Shown here piece after piece: positions 49,183 to 60,765 of a stretch of 64,000 nucleotides of DNA. Source of the stretch: Gnetum montanum (taxonomy: Eukaryota; Streptophyta; Gnetopsida; Gnetales; Gnetaceae); contig MNCI01008413.1 in NCBI GenBank assembly GCA_015680685.1, positions 1 through 64,000 of the forward strand. Reading direction: 5' to 3'. Position numbers and translations under genes: made by a program. Positions within the stretch are counted from its first letter, which is position 1; each line of letters starts with the position of its first letter. The notes beneath the pieces are model-generated. The model made no database searches and had not been told where the DNA came from. It saw only the letters and a list, made by a program, of their open reading frames with translations.

Positions 49183-50401
49183 TGAAAGACCACAGAAATT
49201 TTGAGCTTAGTACTTGTCAACCACCAAGCAGGACAGACGACCACAGCTACATCTGGTGTCACACTCGGCAATTTCAGAGATCCGATGCTTAATTTTCACT
49301 AAGTATGCAATCCCAGCGTATACGCCCAAGCGTACATTCCCAGCGTATACGGTCAAAATCTGAGCGTAGACGCCCAGCGTGTACGCTCAAGTTCACAGCG
49401 TATATGCCCAACGTACATGCCTCACATGTACGCCCAGCAGGTACAACAGATGCATACGCCCAGCCAAAAGATCCCCATTGATAGCATGGAAATAGCACTG
49501 CAGAACAAGATTTAGTACAAGGCAGCAAACATCAGCATATACGCCCGGCGTATATGCCCAACATCCATCAACGTATATGCCTAGCATATACGACAGAGTC
49601 CATGACATCTATGCCTAAGTCCACATACGCCCAGCACATCAGCATATATGCCCCAGCGTATACGCCCACAGTCTACGCTGGTTGCAAACAACGTATACGC
49701 CTAGCGTATACGCCCACCAAATGTAACAATTGTACAATTGTATTTTATGCCCTTGCACCCGGTCAATGTGCCACGTGTCTCCCAACCCGAGTCTGCCATC
49801 AAAACCTATATATAACCCCAATTTTTCATGAAATTAGGGGTCGGCTGGCAAATTCCCAGAGCACACCAGAGGGCAGAGACGCTGAGAACCAGAGCACAAA
49901 ACCTCCTATGCTGGACAACCCTGTACGTTGAGCATACAACCTCTACGCTACGCTTACAGTGTGAACCAGCCACAATCATCCCTACATCCACTGGGGCTTT
50001 TCATCTGCCTTGTGTTCCAGTCACAACTACGTTAGACCGATGCATTGTACTTTCATTCTGTAATGCCATTGTTACATTTTCTTCCTACAATTGTTTACAG
50101 TCTACATTAATTCTTGCTTGTGTTCTATTTATGTTTGTTTATTTCTACGCTCTGTTCACATCATTTACACTGTTTACGCTCTGATTTATGCCCATTATGC
50201 TGTTTATGTATAACCTAGCTACAGCACTTCGGTGTATGTTCAGGGAAATCCTTGTCTGATCCACATGCGAACCACCAAAAGTACTCTACCTTCATTCATT
50301 CTAGCTTGCCCTTAGGCGAAGGTAGGGTCTTCTGTGCTTGTGCTGCGATCCCACAACCTCTGTTTCCTTCCAGCCGGAGACCGATGATTTCGGGCGATAT
50401 A
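49183..50401 (+). repeat. T-d 5' LTR
   Basis: Begins TGAAAGACCACAGAAATTTT and ends at ATATA before GAAATTGGCGC. Similar to the T-c LTR over about 1.2 kb. GCGTATACGC-type repeats at 49310-49730; TATATATAA at 49807-49815. Confidence 0.85.
49807..49815 (+). promoter_or_regulatory. TATA box of T-d LTR
   Basis: CCTATATATAACCCC, the likely core promoter for the T-d genomic RNA. Confidence 0.6.
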
Positions 50402-50406
50402 GAAAT

Positions 50407-50423
50407 TGGCGCTAGAAGGAGGG
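50407..50423 (+). other. T-d primer binding site
   Basis: TGGCGCTAGAAGGAGGG, the least mutated of the three copies. Confidence 0.85.
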
Positions 50424-51040
50424 CTTGAGCCTAAAACCTTGCTTGCAAACTTCCCAGCCTTTATGCTGCTGAGCATTTATGCCACCAACCATATGCTGAT
50501 TCCTTCTGAAACCCTCCCTGCATTTATGCTGTGTAATCTAAAACCTCATCTGTCAACTATCCAGCATCTACGTTGATTAGCGTTTATGCTACCCTGTTCA
50601 AAACTCATCCTCAGCAAGTCTTCCAGCGTCTACGCTGTCAACCCTATGTGGACTCTGTCCGCAGAAATCCCAGCGTCTATGCTGCCGAGTATACGCTACA
50701 CGCCTTACGCTAAAAATTTCGCCTACGCTTAGATTTTGTCTACACTGCACACTAACTTTCTCTGAGATTCTATTTACGCCACCTCTTTACGCTGCAAACT
50801 CATTTACGCTACTGTTCATTTATACCACACTTTGTACACTGTAAGACTTATTTACGCTGCATATTGACATTGTATACGCTGCACTTCTTATGCTGCAAAC
50901 TTGTCTACATTGATCTTATATGCTCCATCCCTATACGTTGTCTACGCTATCGTTATACTGTGGACATTGAAGCGTATACGCAGCACGTTACCACCTATGT
51001 TTATGCTACACTAAGTACACTAATTTCACACCTATACACC
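50424..51040 (+). repeat. T-d 5' leader
   Basis: Non-coding, rich in TTTACGCTG and GCGTATACGC-like motifs, aligned with the T-c leader. Confidence 0.7.
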
Positions 51041-53840
51041 ATGTCATACCCTCAACAAGTCATCATGAACCCCGTAAACACCACCGCTACAACTGCTCAA
51101 GTCACCGACATGGTAGGCATCATGGCTACCCAACAACCCATCATTCCATAGCCGACAGTACAACCCACAGCGGGGCCCCGCCAGTCCCTAAGGTTGCAGG
51201 GGAGGAACCCAACCTCTAACATTATAATCCAGGACTAGTACAACTTCATATGTGTGAAGATACAAGCTGGTCTAGCTGTAGATCGAGCCGAAATAGAGGT
51301 GAAGAGGCAGTACGAACTCTTTTAAATGGGGGAAAGCGAGTTCATCCCTTCCCCATACGATATAATCCCTGTTCCAGAATAGTACTCAACGCTTGTCACA
51401 TGACTCCTCCTGCAAAGGATCCAGTCGTTGGATCAGCTTGAAGTAGATTTCCAACCGGAAGAGGAGGATGACTTCGCTGCCCAATCCGAGCACGAAGACT
51501 CCTATCACACCATCGATCCACAAACCCATATCAACCCCATGTTTCATCCAAGCATAGGGGAATTCATGCCCCTCCAACCCCTCAGGTTCACCCAGGCGCA
51601 AGCACCTCCACCAGAAACATCCGCACTAGTTCATGTTCCTCCGATAATTGACCCGCAATTCAGCACACTCCCTCTCGCTATCATCCCCACTGCAGTAGCA
51701 AGCCCATCCTCGCAAGCACCGCCCCCACACAATAACACGGGGGCAACATTCTCACCTCAAGTGATAGGGATGCCACATGTGATACCAGCATCCACGTCCG
51801 CCCACTACATTTCCCACATCCGAAGGCACGAGGCCCCTTCCACCGCTGTAACCCAACAGGGGGTTCCTTCACAAAACGTGGCTGGGCAATGGGCGGCGAT
51901 GGGTGTACCATCACATCAAACATCTCACCACCACATGCCACCTCACATGACTTCACCAACCAACATTCCCCAAGTACAGCCGCAACAACAACCCCTCGTT
52001 TACAATGTGCCATCCCTAGTGCCATCCACTATGAATATCCCACAAGCAGAACTGCCAACCGCCGCACAGCTTTCAGCCTTTCAACCTACCATCCAACAGT
52101 CTAACCTATATAATATACCACAACCTCAAGTTGCCATGTCACCTAGTGTCCAAGACTGGGCAGATGCCAAAAAATTAATGCAAGAACTAACGGATAAGGT
52201 AAAGCGCCTCAAAACGGCTGCCGAAGGAGAGCTGAAGGTAGTGGACTTCTACCACAATGACCCCATCAGCTCTTCCGTCCTACCTCTAACCTTGCCCAAA
52301 GGCATATCATTGCCAACACTAACTAAATATAATGGGGAGATGGACCCCAACACTCACTTAATAATATTTAGGTTAGAATGTGCATTGCTCCAGGCGTGGC
52401 CTCATGCCATTTTACGAGTATTCCCTATGTCTCTCACAGGGAAAGCACTCGATTGGTACCGGGCCTTGCCGAGGAATTCTATATTTTCTTGGGAAGAGTT
52501 GTTACATCAGTTCGTGACTAGGTTGAAATATAACTTGAAACCTAAAGTGACATTGGATAGCCTCATATAGGTTAAACAAGCACCGCTTGAACCTGTGCAA
52601 ATATTCATTCAGAGGTGGAGTGCCGCTCTCAATGAGCTACACGAGCCAATCCCCTAGACATATCTGATTACAATTCTAAAGGGGGCTGTTAATGACTTCT
52701 TCAGATCTAAATTCTACTATCTTAATGCGCATAATATTAACCAAGCCTTTGTACAAATCAAAAATATAGAAGAGGCGGCTCAAAATAGCCATGACCCTGC
52801 ATACTTAGCCTTCAAAAATCAACATAGTAAAAAAGATAAAGACAAGGCTAAAGCAACCATAGCGGCAATAGCAGAAATGCAAGAACTAAACAAACTGCCA
52901 GTAGCCCCCACTAACTATACTAGACCTACTCCCGCGACTATGCCAGAATCATCATCATCGCAGAACCCAACACAAAACCGCACAAGAAACTTTGAGAGGA
53001 AAGATCCTTCTCAATATACGCTGTTGCCTATGAAGCCATCCTAGCTATTCAATCAACTACTGAAAGCTAGATTAATGAACCATAAACAGTTATCCCCCGT
53101 AGCCATCCAGAGACACGATCAGTTCTGTCAACTGGTCCAGAACCCAAGCCTAGCAATGCCAGATGAGCCTCCAGTGCCCAAAGGCTTTAGAATGGATCTC
53201 TTCTGCGATTATCACCAACGCAACGGGCACGACACGGATTACTGTTTCACACTGAATCAGGACATACAACGAATCATCAATGAAGGTCAAATCACCTTTG
53301 ATGAGGCCAACCCGGTCCAACCACAGAACCAGGCTATGGGGGTGTATAAAGACCCTTTGAACACCAAAGAAGAGCCGTACGTTATCAACACAATCTGCTT
53401 TGACGATGAACCCGAGACACCCAACATTAACACCGTCTACCTTGAATATAAACAACAAACACCTAAAAATTCATTTGTAGTCCATGTTTCCCCCACTCCA
53501 TCTGCATCCATTCCTCAACCATCACTCGCCTCGTAAAAATCATACATAGTGCGCATACCTCCTACTGTCACTACCCCGAACCTATCAACCCCTCCTACTT
53601 GGCTTGCCCGTTTCATAGTCCAAGTGCTGCCCGCAGTTACAATAGTGGAGGTCCAACCTCCACCTAGAAAAACCCCATATGTTGTTAGCACATCCGCAAG
53701 TCCTAATGTTTACCAGGCTTCCACCTCGCATACGCAAGATAAACCTAGTCCTTATATCATTAGGGTGTCCAGCCAATCTTCTGCCCAATCATATCCGACT
53801 GTCCAACCCCAACCTCACCCAGCTCCATATGTCGTATGAA
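51041..53840 (+). pseudogene. T-d gag
   Basis: Starts MSYPQQVIMNPVN at 51041. An NFICVKIQAG block and an acidic stretch follow. The long open frame 51428-52570 (380 codons) holds the P/Q/H-rich region and the gag core (VVDFYHNDPIS, FRLECALLQAW, FPMSLTGKALDWYRAL, FVTRLKYNLKP). Then FIQRWSAALNELHEP, NIEEAAQNSHDPAYLAFKN, the CDYHQRNGHDTDYC knuckle near 53200 and a proline-rich linker. Six or so stops interrupt an otherwise continuous frame. Structural capsid precursor of the element. Confidence 0.85.
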
Positions 53841-54067
53841 TCCCAAGGAAACCCGAAGGTCCAAGACTAGCTCCACCTCCACACCACACACGAGAACGCT
53901 TAGCGGATAAGCTTACGCATGAACGCTTGGAGAAAGAGTGTCAACGGTTAGCTGTAGGGCCACCTAAACCCACTCCACTTAATGCCGTACCCATGACGCA
54001 ACCCAACAGTCAACCAAGTGCAAGAAATGAGGGTGAACCATCCAAATAACATGATAAATCTAAAACA

Positions 54068-55094
54068 ATGGCTCCGAGCAAAAATGATGAACCAATAAAG
54101 CATGAAATAAAACTGTTGGGGCCAATGGACCCAGTCACCGCTGATGCAAACACCCCCAGTAGTAGAGACTTGGCAATGGCTTTAAGACAAGTCACACAAG
54201 CACTCAATCAAAAGAATACTTCGCTAAGCTTGTATGACTTAGTTATTACATCCCAAACACATCGTGAAGCTTTGGTACGCATGCTAACATCCATCCCAGT
54301 AAGCGAGAACTTGCCCCCAAACGAACCATCCATTCATGCCGTGATGTAGTTGCCCCGAGGGTCAACGTCCAAACCACTAAGCTTCCACGATGATAACATT
54401 AAAGTGGATAAAAAAATAGGGGAGGTGACAATAGCCTCCATGTTCATAATGATATGCATAAATTAGTTCAAAATACATAGGGTACCCCATCGTGGAACAA
54501 CTAGGGCTGACCGAGTTAATCAAACCAACTGCAACTACATGTTTAAAATCATTCAGTGGGTCACGCATGATGGTTAAAGGCATAGTGACCTTAGATTTCA
54601 TAGCGGGAGACCAGTTTCCCACGTCCGCCGATTTCTTTGTGGTTGACAAAATGTCGGGGTTCAACCTAATATTAGGAAGACCTTGGTTGGCCCAACTAAA
54701 AGTGGTCTCCTCCCCTATACATCAAGAAATTTACCTAACTTATGAGGGTGGTGAAATCATCATACACAGGGAAGCAGCTACACCTATTGTTTCATCACAC
54801 ATGGACATGGACCAAGGCTCAGAGGTTGAACTTGAAAAGCCTAGTTGAAACGACATAAACGAAAAACAACCAGTAGGCAGTAATCCAAATCCACCAAAAA
54901 CAGAAATGCCTGCACCTGACACCGTACATACACCTTCTCAATTAGAAACTAACACAAAACTCACCACAAATATTGAAACATCTAAAAACATTGATGCAGA
55001 AGTCATTCCATCAGACATCCCTTGGGCTGAATTACCATTCAATGTGATCAGCGAAGGGGATGCTGAATACAGAATCATACCCGTTGACACATAA
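54068..55094 (+). pseudogene. T-d protease with active-site deletion
   Basis: 54068-54349 encodes KHEIKLLGPMDP and SLYDLVITSQTHREALVRMLTS. The segment that in T-c carries DDGAATNVV is missing: about 38 nt are lost near 54481 and the frame shifts. It resumes at 54492 with LGLTELIKPTAT, SGSRMMVKGIVTLDF, LILGRPWLAQL and HQEIYLTYEGGEIIIH. It ends WAELPFNVISEGDAEYR before TAA at 55092. The enzyme could not be active. There is no RT in frame after it. Confidence 0.8.
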
Positions 55095-55144
55095 CCTAAC
55101 ATTAAAAAGAAAAAAATTAAAAAATCCCTAAAATAATACGATCA

Positions 55145-55430
55145 CAACATGTCCGAAACGACGCTAAACTACAACTCATCCAAAATGATGTTAAACTACA
55201 ACAAATCAAAAAAAAAAAAACAAACCAATAACATTAAACTACACTCCCTGTCCGGAATGACGTTAAACTATCATGTCCGCAATGACATAAAACTAGCCAC
55301 GATCAGAAATAGTCGGTTAACTGAGAAACCCAGCCACGTTATCCGAAATGTTACTTGTTTACAATGGGGGCCTGAAATGGCCTTAAACTATGCATGGGGG
55401 ACCGAAATAGCCTTAAACTAGATCACACAC
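55145..55430. repeat. Tandem repeats at the T-d PR/AIG boundary
   Basis: Diverged units such as TCCGAAACGACGCTAAACTA, AATGACGTTAAACTA and GACCGAAATAGCCTTAAACTA. This is the same TTAAACTA (TAGTTTAA) family as in T-b. 55431-55640 is AT-rich with nothing recognisable. Confidence 0.75.
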
Positions 55431-55649
55431 TTGTACTTCATTTTCCTCTAATGATTACATCCACATATTACACTTAGAACAAAAAAAAATATATAAAACC
55501 AAAATATTTTACATTTTCGTGCCATGTGTGCAATCAAACTCAAAATTAACAAAAAATTTTTATATATGCAATGCTGTACAATTATAAGTGTCAACTGTTT
55601 CCATCCATCTCAAGATTTTCAATTTACAATTCCCATATCAATTTGAGTC

Positions 55650-58600
55650 AGCATAGTTCTAAAGGCAAAAATAAAATCAAAACTAAAAAATAAGCATTTG
55701 GGATGGGAGGATCGTCCCCTTTAGATCCACTGACGTTAGGGGCCCCTGCTCTGCTGGGGCCAGCCTCTTGAGCATTGTCACCACCTTCATCTTGAAAATG
55801 CAAAATAAGACAACCAATCTAAGAACAACAGAGCATCAAAATTTCAAACATTCTTTGGAAAATCAATTTCACAATGATAAAATACTTACCATAGGAGATC
55901 TCCCCAAACCAAACTCCAATCGACGAAGGATTTCCTCCTCTGAAACACTAGCCCAATCTGTCTTACCAAGGCCTAGGTCGACGTTTGCCAAGGCCTTTCC
56001 CTTGTCAACAACTGACCAGACAGGACATTTTAGAGGAAGATCACCCACAGTAACTTCCCCAGAAGTAGTGGTAATAACCCTCTTAGGAGATTCCATCTCA
56101 ACTATGGTGTTTTCTGTAAAAGTATCGAATGTAGAACGTAAGCCCAAACCCTCTACGAACATCTCAAGTTTTCATTTCTCTATAGAAACTTCTTTCAATG
56201 ATTTCTTATAGTGGTTCTTATGATTCTTCTCATCTTGGCCCCACTTACGCACCTTGGAGGCAAATTCCTTCCAATCCTGGCACTTCAGATTCAATAGGTC
56301 TATCTGGGCTTTACATTCTCCGAACCTTTGAGTTAGTGACACATGGCGATTTAACAAGTTCCAATATCTATTGTATGTAATCTCAGACGTTCGCCAAGAA
56401 CTATCACCTGCTAATCGGGCCAAAGCGAATTCATAACAAGCTTTGAGGTCGTCGCGTTCGATTGATAACTCAGAGACTTATTTCTCCTTTTTCTGGATCT
56501 GCAACCATAGTTGTTCGATGGTTTGCCTACAGGTCCACACCAACTTGGCGTTATGGACAAGGCTTTCCGCCACCTCATTATAAACCGACCTTGGTATCTG
56601 TTCCACTTTTGGGGGTAGTGTAGGCAAACTGTCGATGCTAATTACCTCAGAAGGATCACACCTCAACTTGGCACCTATGCGTACGAAAAGATCAAACGTA
56701 AGACAATAGAAACAGGGCGTGACACTCTAAAATGGAAAACCATCTAAAAACATTATACCTATTTTGGGGTGGACCTCCTGAATCCGTTTGACAACTTCTT
56801 TTGTGATCCCAACCACAGAATCCATCTTACTTGGCATTTCCGTCCAAGTAAATGGCTCACGGGTACGGGATGAACTAACCTCAGCGGTCCTCTCAGGGGG
56901 AACCGTCTTCATAGGTACGTCTAAGCGCACCATCTTGGTTTCGCTCCCTTCATCTAAGAAAAATGAAAATATGAAAATAAAATTCCGTAGAAATGACAAC
57001 TAACAGGGCAAGTTGAAATAAGATAAAAAGAAAACATATCATGCTCCTCGTCACCTTCTGGGGGATCGCCTAAATCTAGATTTCCCTGAAGAAAGCTGCG
57101 GAACATTTGTTCGACACCACCATGGTCATCCAACAGCTCAGTTTTTGTGGTGTTTTCCTTTAACTCCTCCATTCCTCCTCCCTGATCCTTCTCCACATTT
57201 TCCTCTTCATTATTCCGCTCCGTGTTGGTCTCCTCCTCCTCAATAATGGTTTCTAGTGCCTGCTTCCTCACTTCCCAAATCAAGCCAAAGACGTGAGTGA
57301 CATGTAAGCGATTGAAAAGGAAAAATTATGAGCAAAATAAAAATAATAAAACAATAAGCTGGCGAAGTCTACATACCGGGAATCTTGAATCTTATGCGCT
57401 TTACTCATGCCTCCCTCACATTAGAAGCCTCCTCAGCTACACGTTCATGTCTCTTTATCTTCGATTTAGCTTGGCCAATGGTTTCTTTGATAACCTGCTC
57501 AGCTCTTCTTGAAGTGAGAGGCACATTATCTGGCTCTAATCCTAGACTATCGCGAGTATGAATGGAGGTACCTGATGATCCCTTGGTCATAATAGACACA
57601 GACTCATCAATGCCCTTAGGAGCATCTTGGGATTTGGCTATTTGGAATAAGTACTTTATCCATGGGCAAGATAGTTGACCCTGATCCGGTAGAACAAACT
57701 TGTTGTCTACATGGACTACCAAAAACTTGGCGAAGCGACGAAGGTAACCAGCAAAGAAGGAAAAGGTGAAGTGGGATTGTGCCTTGACATTCGAGCGCAA
57801 TCACACTATCTCCTTGTGCATGCCTGACAACAAAAATTTAGCCCAGTTATGGCGCATGCCAGTTTCCAGGATAGTTCACATAATGCGTACAGCCTCAACC
57901 CCAAGACTCCGTACCTGAGAAAGGGTTTTGGGGAATACCCGTGCCCTAAATAGGGGATACAGTTCATTGACCTCCTCAACCTTTGCCTTCCCCTGCATCA
58001 GGAATTCCTTGGCACCCTTAGCTAGGCCCAACTAGATCTCCAACTCACGCACCGTATGGAGATCTTTATGAGCTTTATATAAAACTACACTTATGCCATC
58101 TGCCGGTACCCCAAATAAGTTTGAAAAGAATTCTGGCGATAGATGGAAAACTACCTTAACATCCTTAATCTGGGTGTTGTAGTAGAAGACAGATTCATTA
58201 AAAGAATCCACGATCCAAATCATTTCCCCTATTGATACATCCGGACTTGGGGTCATGAAGAGCTCCATGAGGCTGGCATTGTCCAAGGAGCGAACAATAG
58301 ATGGCGGAGCATGGTTACACAACCATTTGTAAGCCTTAGTCACCTCCCCGAACTTCATCGACAGGGTTGTTTTAGTTCGCCCAGTTGTAACAGGATCCCC
58401 GCCAGGAGGTGCATCAACTGCAAATGCAATTTAAGATTGTCGTATCAGTATAACTCTCGACAGTTAAAACATGTTAACACATCTAGGAAGTGTTGTCATT
58501 TACCACCAGTGGTGGACTTCGATGTGTTGCCTGAACTAGAGTCATGAGGGAAACCTGGCCCCCGGTCCGACCAATCTTTATCCAGCCATCCACGAGCTTG

Positions 58601-60222
58601 GCACATTGCCAACGCTCTAGAGAATTGTTGGTGAAAATAGACGATATCCCCCTTCATTAGACCTAATAAAAATTTATGAAGGGTGGGACCCGACATAAAT
58701 GCCTCTAGAGCAGTACGAGTTAAGGCAAGCCCATCATCCTTGATACATATTCCGTCTGCATTAACTTTAGGCCTACAAACGAACGGATGTCAAAACTAAG
58801 GAAAAATGCCAAACAGTGAAAAGAAACAATAGGCTTGAACAGTCCTACCTGCCCACATGGTACACTGTGCCAGGAGGGTTCTAGAATAATGTGTACGCAT
58901 GCATGGCTAAGAATAAGGTGTTGTCAAGGTAGTCCTACCCTCATGGTAATTGGTTCCACATGCATGCTAACGGGCATGTAGACCTGGGCCCCCGAGCAGA
59001 ACCATCCTCACTCGTAAGCTGCCCCTCGTCGATGTCTTCCATGAAGACACCGACACCCTCCGCAGCTCTTAGCAGCATTGCCTCAAGTATGCTCTGTGCC
59101 ACCAGTTCATTCAGGTGTGACCAGATAACTACTTCAAAATTGTCCATTATGAAGGACAGGAATCTAGACATACCTTCTCTGAACCAAACCCCGTTGTGGT
59201 CCACTGTTAGGTCTGGGGTAGGCTCATCCGCCTCCATGGGGCCAAACCATGTTAACACCTCGACAAGCTCAACCACGAGGAGAAAAGGCTTAGTATCCCT
59301 ACAAACAACCAGAGTACCAAGGTAAAATCAGCCATGCATCAAAACAACGTGGAAAACAAAGGTTCACATCGTAGACTGGCACTGAAAAAAAATTTTCTAA
59401 CTATTTACGCTTGGCGTATACGCTGCTAAACCTAGCGTAGACACTACCAAAATTTGTTTACGCCCAACGTATACGCTACTAAACCTAGTGTATATGCTAT
59501 CAAAATCTGTTCATGATCGGTGTATACACTGCCTGACCCAATGCATACGCTGATAATTCACTGTTTATGCTGTCGCCCGAACATCTTACGCTCAGCGTAT
59601 ACGCTGAAGAAACCCTCAGCGTATACGCCACAGAAGTAGCCAGCGTAAATAGTCTACGCTAGACACTGAAAAATAGTTTACACCGGAAACATGAAAAACA
59701 AGTCTACGTTGTATCATACTTGAAAGGACAACTGTATACACTATCACAGCATAGATTGTCTACACTGATAAAGCAAAAAGCTTACGCTGACAAAATAGAA
59801 CTTCGTATATGGAAAACTTATTACGCCATATAGCCTTCAACGTATACGCTGATACAATCATCTACGCTTCGTGCAAGGAAAAAATGATTACGGTCTGCAC
59901 TGAAAACAGATTACGCTATGACAGTCTACGCTAACCAGACTTTATGTTGTGAATTTACACTTGGCGTATATGTCGACGTCTCTAGGCTAAACCATACGCT
60001 CGACGTCTACGTCGAAACCCTCTACGAGACTGTCTGCACTACAAAGCATGCATAAGCAAAAATAACTAATAGACACAGGATCAGAGCCTACCTGTGTGAT
60101 GTTCCAAGCCATGATGGAATTCTTGGCCAGGGCAAGCACTGCAGCATGGCTTCGCTCTCCTTTGCAAAGGTCAAGTCAGGACTCTTCCTACCCTGCCCTT
60201 CCACCTCCTTGCCTTTACCCAT
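55650..60222 (-). pseudogene. T-d antisense intron-bearing gene (AIG), 8 predicted exons
   Basis: Best copy. Exons: 60222-60092, 59298-58849, 58772-58504, 58417-57377, 57270-57040, 56953-56759, 56674-55890, 55790 to about 55650. Donors are GTAGG, GTAGG, GTAAA, GTATGT, ATATGT (decayed), GTATAA, GTAAGT, and acceptors end in AG. Phases are 2,2,1,1,1,1,0; the first six junctions keep one continuous frame of about 1,030 codons, interrupted by roughly nine stops that look like transitions. Exon 1 begins MGKGKEVEGQ. Exon 2 is FCP1-like. Exon 4 holds KFGEVTKAYKWL, FFSNLFGVPADG, NELYPLFRARVFPKTL and FSFFAGYLRRFAKFLVV. Exon 5 is acidic. Exon 7 is helical, with VSEEEILRRLEFGLG at its end. Product function unknown; nuclear or regulatory is only a guess. 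The last exon joins less cleanly. Confidence 0.75.
58849..59298 (-). pseudogene. FCP1/NIF-like (HAD) domain exon of T-d AIG
   Basis: DTKPFLLVVELVEVLTWFG occupies the place of the first HAD motif (DLDGT/DLNGL in FCP1-like proteins), but both aspartates are gone. FLSFIMDNFEVVIWSHL matches the RPxxxEFLxFxxxxFEVxIWSS helix-strand-Ser motif. MWNQLP near the end and YLDNTLFLAMHAYTLF followed by NPPGTVYH match xLWxxL and NTLLxDDxPYKxLLNPxHTxxFP, again without the DD pair. The fit to plant FCP1-like phosphatases is by remembered pattern only. Expected to be catalytically dead; could still bind a partner. Confidence 0.6.
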
Positions 60223-60440
60223 CTCAGCGTCTACGCTGGGATTGATAGCTTATGCTGAGGGTTGAAAATCTGTACACCTACGCTCGACCTTCTACGCTCG
60301 GCATCTACGTTGGGGTTTAGTTGGCGTCTATGCTGAGGTTTAATCGATCGGCATCTATGCTGGGGTTTGGGTTTACTCTTATGCTAGGTTTCGCAGTTTA
60401 CGCTTACGCTCACTCAGTTGCTTACGCTTAGAATGCAATG
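59395..60440 (-). repeat. GCGTATACGC/TACGCTG repeats across AIG intron 1 and 5' UTR of T-d
   Basis: Dense GGCGTATACGCTG, TCAGCGTATACGC and TACGCTGA units in intron 1 (60091-59299) and again between the start codon and the TATA box (60230-60440). They are the same motif as in the T-c/T-d LTRs and leaders. Confidence 0.75.
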
Positions 60441-60464
60441 TAACAAATGAAGCTTCCCCCCCTC

Positions 60465-60472
60465 TTTTTATA
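60465..60472 (-). promoter_or_regulatory. TATA box of T-d AIG
   Basis: Minus strand GCTATAAAAAGAGGGGG, about 240 bases upstream of the AIG start codon and on the same strand. The T-b AIG has a TATA box in the equivalent place. Confidence 0.6.
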
Positions 60473-60599
60473 GCGCTCCACCATCACTGACGCCGCCGCT
60501 TATGGCGCTGCCTCCCAGTTTGCTACTTTTTATCTTTTTTTCTTATTTTTTGCCAAAAATTCGCTCAAAATAATAAAAAAATAGAAATTACTACATCCC

Positions 60600-60765
60600 G
60601 GTTCCCCTGTGAACCCCATTCCAGACGTTTATGTCGAACCTTCCAATGTAAACCGCCACATACAGCCCAGTATGGTCTTAAACTGCCATGATGGCCCGGT
60701 ATGGACTTAAATTGCCACATACGGATTACATGTGACCTGGTAAGGTGTTAAATTTCCATGCATCC
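60600..60765. repeat. Repeats at the T-d AIG/RT boundary
   Basis: Three to four units such as CCCAGTATGGTCTTAAACTGCCA, CCGGTATGGACTTAAATTGCCA and CCTGGTAAGGTGTTAAATTTCCA, directly before the RT frame. Equivalent to 22905-23210 of T-b. The gap 60480-60600 shows nothing else. Confidence 0.7.

Noticed and set aside
55768-56380. Plus-strand open frames over AIG exon 7
   Set aside because: Mirror of the conserved minus-strand coding frame; no homology between copies in this frame.
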